Part shown: piece by piece, positions 21,706 to 31,025 of the stretch
Layout: the number at the start of each line of letters is the position of its first letter
Position numbering within the stretch: position 1 is the first letter of the stretch
From: Verrucomicrobiota bacterium
Lineage (GTDB): Bacteria; Verrucomicrobiota; Verrucomicrobiia; Opitutales; Opitutaceae
Direction: 5' to 3'
DNA: 64,000 nucleotides
Assembly (NCBI GenBank): GCA_018239845.1
Contig: JAFEGO010000094.1
Location: 51,928-115,927 of the forward strand
Translations under genes and position numbers: made by a program
Notes under the pieces: model-generated
What the model saw: the letters and a program-made list of their open reading frames with translations, nothing else
Databases searched by the model: none
Told to the model about the DNA's origin: nothing

Positions 21706-23664
21706 ATGAAAGCTGCCTCGTCCCTCCACACCCGTCTCGCCCGCGCCGCGCTGCTTGTCGGCGTCGGTGCCGCGCTCCTCAGCCCGGCCCGCGCCATCCA
21801 GTTCAGCTCCGGCGAACTGACCGGCAGCTTTGACACGACCTTCTCCGTCGGCGGGCTCTACCGCTTGCAAAATCCCTCGCCCGATTACTACGGCACGAGC
21901 AGCTCCTTCAACGGCATCGCCGGCCACCAGACCTCCGTCAACGCCGACGATGGCAACCTCAATTACGGCAAGGGCTGGGTCTCCGAGCTCTTCAAGGGTT
22001 CGCACGACCTCGAGCTCAAGTGGCGCAACTATGGCGCCTTCGTCCGCGGCTACTATTTCGCCGACGCCAAGGCGAACGACACGCTCCGCACGCCCCTCAG
22101 CGACCAAGCCAAGGACCGCGTCGTCCGCGGCGCCGAGTTCCTCGACATGTATGTGCGGGCCTCGTTCAACACCGGCTCCGACCATCCCTTCGACATCCGC
22201 GTCGGCCGCCAGGTCCTCAGCCTCGGCGAGAGCACGTTCATCCCCAACGGCGTCAACGTCGTCAACCCGGTCGATCTCTCCAAGCTCCGCAGCCCCGGCT
22301 CCGAACTCAAGGAAGCCCTCCTCCCGGTCAACATGGTGAAGGCCTCCATCGGCCTCACGAAGAACATCACCATCGAGCCCTTCTGGCTCCTCGAATTCCG
22401 CCGCAACGAGCTTGAGCCGGCCGGCACCTATTTCTCGACCAACGACATCGCCACCCGCGGCGCCAAGAACGTCCTCCTCGGCTTCGGCAGCCTCCCCGAC
22501 AGCGGCCCGCTCGGCGTCATCCCGCGCAACCCCGACCGCGACGGCCATAACTTCAACCAGTACGGCGTCGATCTCCACGCGGTCGTCCCCGCGGTCAACG
22601 ACACCGACTTCGGCCTCTACTTCGTGCACTACAACAGCCGCTCGCCGGTAATCAGCGCGCGCACGCCGACCACGCCGATCAACCCGAATCTCACCGGGCC
22701 CCTCACCAGCGTCTTCATGAAGGCCGGCCAGGACGCCACCACGGCCGCCGCCAACGCCGCCAACATCTTCGGCCTCATCGTCCTCTCGCAGACCAATCCC
22801 TCCGCGATGACGCCCATCCAGATCGCGACGCTCCAGGCTCCCTCCACCCAGCTCGCCATCTCCAACGCCAAGACCATCGCCCTCCTCACCGCCGCCGCCA
22901 CGGGCCGCTACTTCACCGAGTATCCGGACGGCATCAACATGGTCGGCGCGAGCTTCAACACCTCCCTCGGCAAGACCGGCATCTCCTGGCAGGGCGACGT
23001 CTCCTACAAGCACGACCAGCCCCTGCAGGTCGATGACGTCGAGCTCCTCTTCGCCACGCTCTCCTCGCTCACGCAGCCCTTCGGCGACAACAACCAGGTC
23101 GGCAACTATCTCGGCCAGCTCAACCGCGAGATCCCCGGCTACCGCCGCCACGATGTTTGGACCGCCCAGAGCACCCTCACCAAGGTCTTCGGCCCTACCC
23201 TCGGCGCACAGCAGTTCACGCTCCTCGGCGAGGTCGGCGGCATCTGGGCCGACCTTCCCTCGAAGGATACGCTCCGCTACGACGGCCCCGGCACCTTTGC
23301 CGCCGGCAGCCTCAGCGAGATGGTCAACACCGGCAACGGCGCCTACGGCTCCGCGCCCTACAGCTCCTTTGCCGACAAGTTCTCCTGGGGCTACCAGGTC
23401 CTCGGCAAGCTCGAGTACACCAATGTCTTCGCCGGCGTGAACGTGGCGCCCACCCTCGCCTTCACCCACGACGTCAGCGGCAACACCCCGCTGCCCCTCG
23501 GCAACTACGTCCACGGCCGCAAGAGCGTGAACGTCTCCGTCGAGTTCACCTTCCAGAACGCCTGGTCCCTCGAGGTCCGCTACGTGAACTTCTTCGGCGG
23601 CGGCCGCTACAATCTCCTCTCCGACCGCGACTACGTCGCCACGACCCTGAAGTACTCCTTCTAA
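21706..23664 (+). CDS. DUF1302 family outer-membrane-type protein
   Basis: 652 residues. Signal peptide to about residue 30 ([19 protein letters not shown]), then [27 protein letters not shown], which is the DUF1302 start. The body is rich in alternating beta strands such as [19 protein letters not shown] and [19 protein letters not shown], ending in an aromatic strand ([10 protein letters not shown]) with the terminal Phe typical of outer-membrane barrels. DUF1302 proteins co-occur with DUF1329, YCF48-like and RND genes, as here. A role as the outer-membrane channel or lipid acceptor of the cluster is inferred, not shown. Confidence 0.85.
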   Translation: MKAASSLHTRLARAALLVGVGAALLSPARAIQFSSGELTGSFDTTFSVGGLYRLQNPSPDYYGTSSSFNGIAGHQTSVNADDGNLNYGKGWVSELFKGSHDLELKWRNYGAFVRGYYFADAKANDTLRTPLSDQAKDRVVRGAEFLDMYVRASFNTGSDHPFDIRVGRQVLSLGESTFIPNGVNVVNPVDLSKLRSPGSELKEALLPVNMVKASIGLTKNITIEPFWLLEFRRNELEPAGTYFSTNDIATRGAKNVLLGFGSLPDSGPLGVIPRNPDRDGHNFNQYGVDLHAVVPAVNDTDFGLYFVHYNSRSPVISARTPTTPINPNLTGPLTSVFMKAGQDATTAAANAANIFGLIVLSQTNPSAMTPIQIATLQAPSTQLAISNAKTIALLTAAATGRYFTEYPDGINMVGASFNTSLGKTGISWQGDVSYKHDQPLQVDDVELLFATLSSLTQPFGDNNQVGNYLGQLNREIPGYRRHDVWTAQSTLTKVFGPTLGAQQFTLLGEVGGIWADLPSKDTLRYDGPGTFAAGSLSEMVNTGNGAYGSAPYSSFADKFSWGYQVLGKLEYTNVFAGVNVAPTLAFTHDVSGNTPLPLGNYVHGRKSVNVSVEFTFQNAWSLEVRYVNFFGGGRYNLLSDRDYVATTLKYSF

Positions 23665-23696
23665 GTCGGGTAGAAACCTCCGCTCACGGAAAGGAT

Positions 23697-23779
23697 AACC
23701 ACGAAACACGCGAAATACACGAAAGCCGAGCCCTCGGGTTCCTTTCGTGTATTTCGTGTGTTTCGTGGTTAATTTTTTT
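23697..23779. repeat. 29-bp inverted repeat, copy 2 of the 10680 element, followed by a T-run
   Basis: Arms 23697-23725 and 23742-23770 pair with one mismatch. The arm sequence (AACCACGAAACACGCG start) matches the element at 10680-10749 in 28 of 29 positions. The spacer itself contains a short palindrome (CCGAGCCCTCGG). The right arm is followed by TT then seven T's (23773-23779 region), so on the plus strand it resembles a terminator between DUF1302 and DUF1329. Confidence 0.9.
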
Positions 23780-23849
23780 GCCGCCTTCCGCGGAGGTAGC
23801 CCTTGCTCCGCCCCTTCGCTTCTGCCACAAGTTTCCTCACCCCCACCCC

Positions 23850-25199
23850 ATGAAATCCAAGCTACTGCTGTCGCTGTTTTGCCTCGCCCCCTTTGCCCTT
23901 CTGCGTGCCGGGATCAGTGATACGGATGCGGCCCGGCTCGGGCAGGATCTCACCCCCCTTGGCGCGGAAAAAGCCGGCAACGCCGCCGGCACCATCCCCG
24001 CCTGGACCGGCGGCATCACCACCCCGCCCGCGGGCTACAAGGTCGGCGATCATCACCCCGATCCCTACGCCGGCGACGCCCCGCTCTACACGGTCACGCC
24101 GGCCAACGCCGGGCAGTACGAGGCCCAGCTCACCGCCGGCTCCGTCGCGCTCCTCAAGGCGTATCCGGATTACAAGCTCATTGTTTATCCCACCCACCGC
24201 AGCGCGTCCAATCCCCAGCGCATCTACGACGCCACCAAGGCCCACGCCACCACCGCGCACCTCACCGAGGGCGGCAACGGGTTCGCCGGGGCCATCGTCG
24301 GCATCCCCTTCCCGATTCCGCAAAACGGCCTCGAGGCCATCTGGAACCATCTCGTCCGCTACCGCGGCATCGCGGCCTCGCGCCACATCGCGCAGGCCGC
24401 CCCGCAGGTCAACGGCAGCTACTCCCTCGTGCAGTTCGAGGACGAGTTTCTCTTCAACTACGTGCGCGACGACATCCAGGAAAAGGATCTCGATAACACG
24501 CTGATCTTCTTCAAGCAGGCCGTCGTCGCCCCGCCCCGCCTCGCCGGCACGATCCTCCTCGCGCAGGAGACCATGGACCAGGTGAAGGAGAAGCGCCGCG
24601 CCTGGGTTTACAATGCCGGCCGCCGCCGCGTGACGCGCGCCCCCGATGTCGCCTACGACAATCCCGGCACCGCCGCCGACGGCCAGCGCACCAGCGACCA
24701 GTTCGACATGTTCAACGGCGCGCCCGACCGCTACAATTGGAACCTCGTCGGCAAGAAGGAGATGATCGTCCCCTACAACTCCTACAAGCTCCACAGCGAC
24801 AAGGTGAAGTACGACGACATCCTGAAGCCCAAGCACATCAACCAGGACCTCGCCCGCTACGAGCTGCACCGCGTGTGGGTGGTCGATGCCACGCTGAAGC
24901 CCGGCGCCAGCCACCTCTACTCCCGCCGCACCTTCTACATCGACGAGGACAGCTGGCAGGTGCTCGCCGTCGACCAGTACGACTCCCGCGGCCAGCTCTG
25001 GCGCGTCTCCGAGGCCCACTGTATCAATTATTATGATGCGCTGGTCTTCTGGAGCACGCTCGAGGTCCACACCGACCTCCACAGCGGCCGCTACCTCGCC
25101 ATCGGCCTCGACAACGACAACCCGATGTACGACTTCACCATCAAGCGCACCCCGTCGGACTTCACCCCCGAGTCCCTGCGCCGCTCCGGCGTCCGCTGA
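23850..25199 (+). CDS. DUF1329 family periplasmic/outer-membrane lipoprotein-like protein
   Basis: 449 residues from ATG 23850. Signal peptide MKSKLLLSLFCLAPFALLRAG, then the DUF1329 pattern: LGQDLTPLGAEKAGNAAGTIPAWTGG, QYEAQLTAGSVALLKAYPDYKLIVYPTHR-type segment, GVPFPIP-like GIPFPIPQNGLEAIWNHLVRY, and RRVTRAPDVAYDNPGT. The fold is predicted similar to LolB/outer-membrane lipoprotein-sorting proteins, although I do not see a lipobox Cys. It is the usual partner of DUF1302 and is thought to handle a hydrophobic ligand. No catalytic motif is seen. Confidence 0.87.
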   Translation: MKSKLLLSLFCLAPFALLRAGISDTDAARLGQDLTPLGAEKAGNAAGTIPAWTGGITTPPAGYKVGDHHPDPYAGDAPLYTVTPANAGQYEAQLTAGSVALLKAYPDYKLIVYPTHRSASNPQRIYDATKAHATTAHLTEGGNGFAGAIVGIPFPIPQNGLEAIWNHLVRYRGIAASRHIAQAAPQVNGSYSLVQFEDEFLFNYVRDDIQEKDLDNTLIFFKQAVVAPPRLAGTILLAQETMDQVKEKRRAWVYNAGRRRVTRAPDVAYDNPGTAADGQRTSDQFDMFNGAPDRYNWNLVGKKEMIVPYNSYKLHSDKVKYDDILKPKHINQDLARYELHRVWVVDATLKPGASHLYSRRTFYIDEDSWQVLAVDQYDSRGQLWRVSEAHCINYYDALVFWSTLEVHTDLHSGRYLAIGLDNDNPMYDFTIKRTPSDFTPESLRRSGVR

Positions 25200-25216
25200 G
25201 GCCCGGGAACCGCGCG

Positions 25217-26134
25217 ATGCGCCGCTACCGCTGGCTCCTCGGTCTGCTGGTCTTCGCGACCTTCCTCCGCCCGGCCTCCGCCGGGACCGTGGCGGCCAAC
25301 ATGCTGCTGCTCGACGCCGCGCGCGCCGGCGACCTCATCGTCGCCGTCGGCGAGCGCGGCACCATCCTTCGCTCCGCCGACTCCGGCCGCACGTGGCAGG
25401 ATGCCCCTTCCGGCACCTTCGCCGCGCTCACCGCCGTCGCCTTCGCCCCCGACGCGCGCCACGGCTGGGCCGTCGGCCACGACGCCACCTTGCTTGCCAC
25501 GGATGACGCCGGTGCCACCTGGCGCAGGGCCTGGTCGGGCGGCAGCCTGGAGCTGTCCTTCCTCGACGTCTGCGCCCTCGACGCCGGCCACGTCATCGCC
25601 GTGGGCGCCTACGGGCTCTTCCTCGAAACCACCGACGGCGGCAAGAGGTGGACGCAGCGCAAGGTCCTCGCCGACGACATGCATCTCAACCGCCTCAGCC
25701 GCGGGCCCGATGGCACACTCTACCTCGCCGGCGAGCGCGGCACCCTCCTCCGCTCCATCGACGCCGGCCAGACCTGGACGCCCCTCGCCGCGCCTTACGA
25801 GGGCTCCTTCTACGGCATCCTGCCGCTCGGTCCGCATACCCTGCTCGCCTACGGCTTGCGCGGCCGCCTGTACCGCTCATCCGACGACGGCGAGACGTGG
25901 GAGGCCATCGCCACGCCCCAGCCCACGCTCCTCGCCACCGCCCTGCCGCTGTCGGACAGCGTCATCGTCTTCGCCGGGCAGTCCCGCAGCTTTCGCGTGA
26001 GCCGCGACGGCGGCCATACCGTCGGCGCGTGGGATACCCCGCTGACTGCCGCCGTGGCCGAGCTGCTGATCGCCCCCGATGGCGGCCTGATCGCCTTTGG
26101 CGAAGCCGGCGCCACCCGCCTCAACCCGCCCTGA
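25217..26134 (+). CDS. YCF48/BNR-like beta-propeller protein
   Basis: 305 residues with a signal peptide (MRRYRWLLGLLVFATFLRPASA). About six repeats of the YCF48 type are seen, each with a short GE.G.IL.S.D.G.TW pattern: VGERGTILRSADSGRTWQ, VGHDATLLATDDAGATWR, VGAYGLFLETTDGGKRWT, AGERGTLLRSIDAGQTWT, YGLRGRLYRSSDDGETWE and FAGQSRSFRVSRDGGHT. Such propellers act as assembly or binding platforms. The gene lies 17 bp after DUF1329 and 7 bp before the RND gene, so it is part of the same operon. Confidence 0.87.
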   Translation: MRRYRWLLGLLVFATFLRPASAGTVAANMLLLDAARAGDLIVAVGERGTILRSADSGRTWQDAPSGTFAALTAVAFAPDARHGWAVGHDATLLATDDAGATWRRAWSGGSLELSFLDVCALDAGHVIAVGAYGLFLETTDGGKRWTQRKVLADDMHLNRLSRGPDGTLYLAGERGTLLRSIDAGQTWTPLAAPYEGSFYGILPLGPHTLLAYGLRGRLYRSSDDGETWEAIATPQPTLLATALPLSDSVIVFAGQSRSFRVSRDGGHTVGAWDTPLTAAVAELLIAPDGGLIAFGEAGATRLNPP

Positions 26135-26141
26135 CGCCGCC

Positions 26142-28481
26142 ATGCTCGAGAGATTCGCCAACTGGATGTTTCGCTGGCGCACGCCGCTCGTCGTCGTGCT
26201 GGCTGCGCTCACGGGCGTCATGGCTTGGTTCGCCGCCCACCTCCGCGTGGATGCGAGCTTCAACAAGACCCTCCCGCTCGACCACCCGTACATCGCCACC
26301 TTCACGAAATACCAGAGCGAATTCGGCGGCGCCAACCGCGTCATGGTCGCCCTCATGGCGAAGCAGGGCGACATCTTCACCCCGGAGTTTTTCCGCGAGC
26401 TGAAAACCGTCACCGACGAGGTCACGTTTCTCCCGGCGGTCGAGCGCTCGCAGGTCCAGTCCCTCTTCACGCCCAACGTCCGCTACATCGAGGTCGTCGA
26501 GGACGGGTTTTCGGGCGGCAACGTCATCCCCGCGGACTTCGCCCCCACGCCCGCGGGCTTCGCCAAGGTCCGCGAAAACATCATCAAGTCCGGCAAGCTC
26601 GGCCAGCTCGTCGCCAACGATTTCACGGGCGCCATCGTCAGTGCGCAGCTGGTCGAAGTCGATCCGCGCACCGGTAAAAAAATCGACTACATCCAGGTCG
26701 CCGCCGCGCTCGAGGCCATCCGCGCACGCGTGGAGCGCGACACCCAGGGCGCCGTCGAGGTGCGCATCATCGGCTTCGCGAAGGTTATCGGCGACATCAG
26801 CGACGGCGCGCGCGGCGTGCTCGTGCTCTTCGGGGTCTCGATTATCATCACGGGGCTTTTCGTGTGGAACTACGCCGGCCGCTGGAAGCTCGCCGCCGCC
26901 CCCATCCTCTGCTCGCTCGTCGCCGTCGTCTGGCAGCTCGGCGCGCTGACTGCGCTCGGCTACGGCATCGACCCGTTTTCGATCCTCGTGCCGTTCCTCA
27001 TCTTCGCCATCGGCGTCAGCCACGGCATCCAGAAGATCTGCACCTTCCGCAACGAGATGTTCGACGGCCACGACGGCCCCACCGCCGCGCGCCACGCTTT
27101 TATGCGCCTGATCGTCCCCGGCGTCGTCGCGCTGATGACCGACACCGTGGGCTTCATCACCATGCTCGTGATCAAGATCCCCGTGATCCGCGAGCTCGCC
27201 ATCACCGCCAGCATCGGCGTGAGCGTCATCGTCATCACCAATTTCTTCCTGCTGCCGATCCTGCTCTCCTACCTGCACCTGCCCGACAGCTACCGCGCGT
27301 GGGTCGCCCGCCGCCGCGAACACGGCAACCAGCTCTGGGACCGCCTCGCCAAGGCCATGAAGCCCGGCCCCTCGAAGGTCGTCATGGCCGTCTGCTTCCT
27401 CCTCGGCGCATGGGGTTGGTGGAAGGCCGAGCAGGTCCACATCGGCGACACGGCCGCAGGCGTCCCCGAGCTCCGCCAGAACTCCCGCTACAACGAGGAT
27501 ACGCGCGTCATCACCTCCAAGTTCAGCATCGGGGCCGACATCCTCACCGTGATCGTCGAGACCGTGCCCAACGGCTGCGTCGATTACGACGTCGTCTCGC
27601 TCATGGACCGCTTCGACGGCCGCATGCGCGCCGTGCCCGGGGTGCAGTCCGTCGTCTCCCTCCCCTCGGTAGCGAAGATGATCAACTCCGGCTACAGCGA
27701 GGGCTCGCTCAAGTGGCGCATCCTCCCGCGCAACCCGCAGGCGCTCGCCCAATGCGTCTCCCCCATCGAGACGGCCACCGGCCTCCTCAACAATGACGCC
27801 AGCGTCATGCCCGTGATGATTTTCCTCACCGACCACAAGGCGGAGACGCTCCGCGCCGTGACCGACGCCGTGAAGGCCTTCGCCGCCGCCACCCCCTCGC
27901 CCAAGGTCAAGTTCCTCCTCGCCAGCGGCAACGCCGGCGTCATGGCCGCGACCAACGAGGTCGTGGCGGCCGCGCAAACCCCCATTTTGCTCTGGGTCTT
28001 CGGCGCGGTGATCGCGCTCTGCCTCGTCACCTTCCGCAGCCTCCGCGCCACCGTCTGCATCGTGGTGCCCCTCGCCATCGTCAGCTGGCTCGCCTACGCG
28101 CTCATGGTGTACCTCGGCATCGGCCTGAAGACCTCGACGCTCCCCGTCGTGGCGCTCGGCGTGGGCATCGGCGTGGACTACGGCATCTATCTCTTCGCCC
28201 GCCTCCAGTCCGCCCTCGATGCGGGCGAGTATTTCGAGGATGCGATGAGCCTCGCCTTCCGCGATACCGGGGCCGCGATCCTCTTCACCGGCCTGACCCT
28301 CGCCATCGGCGTGAGCATGTGGCTCTTCTCCGACCTGAAGTTCCAGGCCGACATGGGCCTGCTGCTCACCTTCATGTTCCTCGTGAACATGCTGGGCGCC
28401 CTGATCCTGCTCCCCGCGATGGCGCGCTGGTTCTGGCGCCACCACACCGGCCGCACCCAGGCCCCCTGGCAGGTGAAGTAA
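26142..28481 (+). CDS. RND/MMPL-type hydrophobe exporter
   Basis: 779 residues from ATG 26142. Two halves of the RND type: helix 1 (LVVVLAALTGVMAWFAAHL), a large extracytoplasmic loop (~45-225), a five-helix bundle with GIDPFSILVPFLIFAIGVSHGIQ, a second helix (~430) with a second loop, then the last bundle with TLPVVALGVGIGVDYGIYLFARL and FTGLTLAIGVSMWLFSDL. The helix pattern is that of the HAE3/MMPL group, which moves lipids, hopanoids or other hydrophobic molecules. It is the energised pump of the DUF1302/DUF1329/YCF48 set. Confidence 0.9.
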   Translation: MLERFANWMFRWRTPLVVVLAALTGVMAWFAAHLRVDASFNKTLPLDHPYIATFTKYQSEFGGANRVMVALMAKQGDIFTPEFFRELKTVTDEVTFLPAVERSQVQSLFTPNVRYIEVVEDGFSGGNVIPADFAPTPAGFAKVRENIIKSGKLGQLVANDFTGAIVSAQLVEVDPRTGKKIDYIQVAAALEAIRARVERDTQGAVEVRIIGFAKVIGDISDGARGVLVLFGVSIIITGLFVWNYAGRWKLAAAPILCSLVAVVWQLGALTALGYGIDPFSILVPFLIFAIGVSHGIQKICTFRNEMFDGHDGPTAARHAFMRLIVPGVVALMTDTVGFITMLVIKIPVIRELAITASIGVSVIVITNFFLLPILLSYLHLPDSYRAWVARRREHGNQLWDRLAKAMKPGPSKVVMAVCFLLGAWGWWKAEQVHIGDTAAGVPELRQNSRYNEDTRVITSKFSIGADILTVIVETVPNGCVDYDVVSLMDRFDGRMRAVPGVQSVVSLPSVAKMINSGYSEGSLKWRILPRNPQALAQCVSPIETATGLLNNDASVMPVMIFLTDHKAETLRAVTDAVKAFAAATPSPKVKFLLASGNAGVMAATNEVVAAAQTPILLWVFGAVIALCLVTFRSLRATVCIVVPLAIVSWLAYALMVYLGIGLKTSTLPVVALGVGIGVDYGIYLFARLQSALDAGEYFEDAMSLAFRDTGAAILFTGLTLAIGVSMWLFSDLKFQADMGLLLTFMFLVNMLGALILLPAMARWFWRHHTGRTQAPWQVK

Positions 28482-28542
28482 AGGAATCGGCGAAACCAAT
28501 TGCAGGCTGGCGGGTCCGGGTAAATTCCCTCCTGATCACGCC

Positions 28543-29688
28543 ATGTCCGCGCCCGCCGCACCGCTCCTCTCCGCCACCCAGCGCCGCATCGCCGGTTTTG
28601 CGCTGACGCTCCTGGCGTTGCTCGGCTCCGCGGCCCTCCTGATCACGGCCATCATCGTGCTCGGGCGGCTGGTGAGCTTTTTCTCCAGCGTGCTCTGGCC
28701 GCTGGCGGTCGCCGGGGTGCTCGCCCTCATTTTGCGCCCGCTGGTCGATGCCCTCCAGCGGCGCATGAAGATCCGGCGCGTGTTCGCGGTCGTCGTGCTC
28801 TACGCGGTGTGCAGCCTCGTCGTGCTCGCCCTGCTCCTCACCATCCTCCCGCCGGTGATCGGGCAGCTCATCGACTTCATCGCCTACCTGCCTTCGCTCT
28901 GGCAAAACGCCCAGGCCTATCTCGACCAGCACTACGCGGACTGGGTCGCGCTCGCCCAGAAGCAGATGGCCAATCCCACGGTGCGCCAGATCGCCGACCA
29001 GATTTCCGGCGAGGCCCGCACACTGGTGGCGCATGCCCTGCCGTCGCTGAAGGCCGCCGGGGTCGGCCTGCTCGGGCTCCTCGCCTTCACCACCCACGTG
29101 GCGATCATCCCGGTGTACCTGTTCTTCTTCCTGATGGCGCGCGGCGAAAAGGTGAAGGACTTGCCCGAGCACCTGCCCTTCCTCCGGCCCGGCGTGCGGG
29201 ACGACATCGTGTTTCTGGTCCGCGAATTCATCAGCATCGTCGAGGCCTTCTTCCGCGGGCAGCTCATCATCGGCCTCATCATGGGCGGGCTGCTCGCCCT
29301 CGGCTTCACCCTCGTCGGCCTGAAGTTCGGCCTCGTCGTGGGTCTCGTCATCGGCGTGCTCAACATCGTGCCCTACCTCGGCACCATCCTCGGCCTGGTC
29401 ATCGCGGTGCCGCTGGCGTTTTTCCAACCCGAGGGCGGCTGGCACCTCGTCGGCCTCGTGCTGCTGGTGAAGGTCATCGTGCAGCTCCTCGAGGGCTGGG
29501 TGCTCACGCCCAAGATCATGGGGCACCAGACCGGCCTGCACCCGGTCACGATCATCGTCGCGGTCTTCTTCTGGGGCACGGCCTTTGACGGTGTGCTCGG
29601 CATGCTGCTTGCGATTCCCCTCACAGCCTTCGTCGTCACCGCCTGGCGTCTCGTGCGGCGGAAGTACCTGACCGTCGCCGCGGAGTAA
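28543..29688 (+). CDS. AI-2E family permease (TqsA/PerM-like)
   Basis: 381 residues with about eight membrane helices and a large soluble segment between helices 3 and 4 (~105-195). Diagnostic segments are FFSSVLWPLAVAGVLALILRPLVDALQRR near the start, then GQLIIGLIMGGLLALGFTLVGLKFGLVVGL and PYLGTILGLVIAVPLAFF. The C-terminal LLEGWVLTPKIMGHQTGLHPVTII is the family hallmark. Members include AI-2 exporters and Na+/H+ antiporters, so the substrate is undetermined. It may be co-transcribed with the two following genes (5 bp and 8 bp gaps). Confidence 0.9.
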   Translation: MSAPAAPLLSATQRRIAGFALTLLALLGSAALLITAIIVLGRLVSFFSSVLWPLAVAGVLALILRPLVDALQRRMKIRRVFAVVVLYAVCSLVVLALLLTILPPVIGQLIDFIAYLPSLWQNAQAYLDQHYADWVALAQKQMANPTVRQIADQISGEARTLVAHALPSLKAAGVGLLGLLAFTTHVAIIPVYLFFFLMARGEKVKDLPEHLPFLRPGVRDDIVFLVREFISIVEAFFRGQLIIGLIMGGLLALGFTLVGLKFGLVVGLVIGVLNIVPYLGTILGLVIAVPLAFFQPEGGWHLVGLVLLVKVIVQLLEGWVLTPKIMGHQTGLHPVTIIVAVFFWGTAFDGVLGMLLAIPLTAFVVTAWRLVRRKYLTVAAE

Positions 29689-29693
29689 TCGCC

Positions 29694-29951
29694 ATGGCCA
29701 GCCGTCCGCCTCCGCCCGCCGAGTGCGCCCAGTGCGGCGCAGAGATCCCGCCCCGCGCCCTCGCCTGCCCGGAATGCGGCGCCGATGAGCGGACCGGCTG
29801 GCGCGAAACCTCCATCTACGATGGCCTCGACCTGCCCGACTCCGAAGATACCGAGGCCACCCCGCCGCGCTCCGGTCTCCGCTGGTACTGGATCGTCGCG
29901 GCGGCCGTCGTGCTCGCCGTCCTCATCCTCGGCGGCCTCGCGCTGCGCTGA
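29694..29951 (+). CDS. Small zinc-ribbon protein with C-terminal membrane helix
   Basis: 85 residues. A double-CxxC ribbon is visible (CAQCGAEIPPRALACPECGAD), followed by a short polar linker and one C-terminal transmembrane helix (YWIVAAAVVLAVLILGGLAL). Such tail-anchored zinc-ribbon proteins are common and unassigned. It lies between the AI-2E permease and the MBL exonuclease with tiny gaps, so it is probably translated from the same message. Confidence 0.8.
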   Translation: MASRPPPPAECAQCGAEIPPRALACPECGADERTGWRETSIYDGLDLPDSEDTEATPPRSGLRWYWIVAAAVVLAVLILGGLALR

Positions 29952-29959
29952 CCGCCGCC

Positions 29960-30940
29960 ATGTGGGACATCAAATACGGCAAGGGCGTCCACCTCCCGCA
30001 GATCGGCTGGTCGCTCGATGCGCAGATGCGCGTCGCCCGCTCCTTCGTCTCGCACGCGCACGGCGACCACATCGCCCGGCACCCCGAGGTGCTCTGCTCC
30101 GCGCCCACCGCACGCTTCATGCACGCGCGCATGCCCGGCAAGCGCTCCTTCACCACGCCGGCCTACGGCCGTCCGCAGCCCATTGACTTCGGCACCACGG
30201 CCACGCTGCACCCGGCGGGGCACATCCTAGGCTCCAGCCAGATCCTGCTCGATTCGCCGGAGCACGGAAAACTCCTCTACACCGGCGATTTCAAGCTCCG
30301 CCCCAGCCTCGCCGCCGAGGCCTGCGCCACCCCGCAGGCCGATCTCCTGATCATGGAGACGACGTTCGGACTGCCGAAGTACGTCTTCCCTTCCGACGAG
30401 GTGGTGATCGGCCAGATCCTCGATTTCTGCCGCCAGGCCGTCGAGACCGGCGCCGTGCCCGTCCTGCTTTGTTACAGCCTCGGCAAGAGCCAGGAGATCC
30501 TCCGCGCGCTCGGGCCGCTGGGCCTGCCCGTGATGCTCCATGCGGAGACGTTGCGCCTGACCAAAATCTACGAGCAACACGGCGTCACCTTCCCAGCTTA
30601 CCGTGAGTTCGACCGTGATAGCTGCGGCGGCCACGTCGTCATCTGCCCGCCGCATTCGCAGGGCCTGCTCAACCACATCCCGGCGCGCCGCACCGCCGCC
30701 CTCACCGGCTGGGCGCTGGACAGTGGCGTCACCTACCGCATGCGCTGCGACGCGGCATTCCCCCTCTCCGACCACGCGGGCTACGACGACCTCCTGAAAT
30801 TCGTCGAACTCGTGCAGCCCAAACGCGTGCTTACGCTCCACGGTTTCGCCAAGGAGTTCGCCCGCGATCTCCGCGCCCGCGGCACCGAGGCTTTTGCCCT
30901 CGGCCACGCCCAGCAGCTCGATCTGACCCTGCCTGATTGA
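29960..30940 (+). CDS. Metallo-beta-lactamase-fold exonuclease
   Basis: 326 residues. The metal motif is SHAHGDHIA (HxHxDH), with further ligands in HPAGHILGS and YTGDFKL, and a C-terminal beta-CASP-like region ending in SDHAGYDDLLKFVE and LTLHGFAKEFARDL. This is the pattern of the 'ligase-associated DNA exonuclease' group (COG1236), related to Ysh1/CPSF73 nucleases. No DNA ligase gene is adjacent here, so its target (DNA or RNA) is open. It lies 8 bp after the zinc-ribbon gene. Confidence 0.88.
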   Translation: MWDIKYGKGVHLPQIGWSLDAQMRVARSFVSHAHGDHIARHPEVLCSAPTARFMHARMPGKRSFTTPAYGRPQPIDFGTTATLHPAGHILGSSQILLDSPEHGKLLYTGDFKLRPSLAAEACATPQADLLIMETTFGLPKYVFPSDEVVIGQILDFCRQAVETGAVPVLLCYSLGKSQEILRALGPLGLPVMLHAETLRLTKIYEQHGVTFPAYREFDRDSCGGHVVICPPHSQGLLNHIPARRTAALTGWALDSGVTYRMRCDAAFPLSDHAGYDDLLKFVELVQPKRVLTLHGFAKEFARDLRARGTEAFALGHAQQLDLTLPD

Positions 30941-30963
30941 TCCGACCCCTGGTTTCGACAGAA

Positions 30964-31021
30964 TGGACAGAATGGCCAAAATGAAATCCCCTGATTCCGG
31001 AAATTTTGTTCATTCTGTCCA
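30964..31021. repeat. Short inverted repeat, family 4 (19-nt arms)
   Basis: Arms 30964-30982 (TGGACAGAATGGCCAAAAT) and 31003-31021 pair with two mismatches around a 20-nt spacer. It fills the gap between the exonuclease and the DUF3108 gene; the right arm ends 4 bp before that gene's ATG, so the hairpin could mask its ribosome entry site. Confidence 0.8.
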
Positions 31022-31025
31022 AAAA

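Noticed and set aside
21537..21836. N-terminal extension of UvrA by ~100 residues
   Set aside because: It overlaps the probable promoter and the DUF1302 start and has no UvrA similarity; the ATG at 21536 gives a normal N-terminus.
23157..23849. Upstream extension of the DUF1329 frame through DUF1302
   Set aside because: It is the DUF1302 gene in another frame plus the hairpin repeat; the signal peptide starts at 23850.
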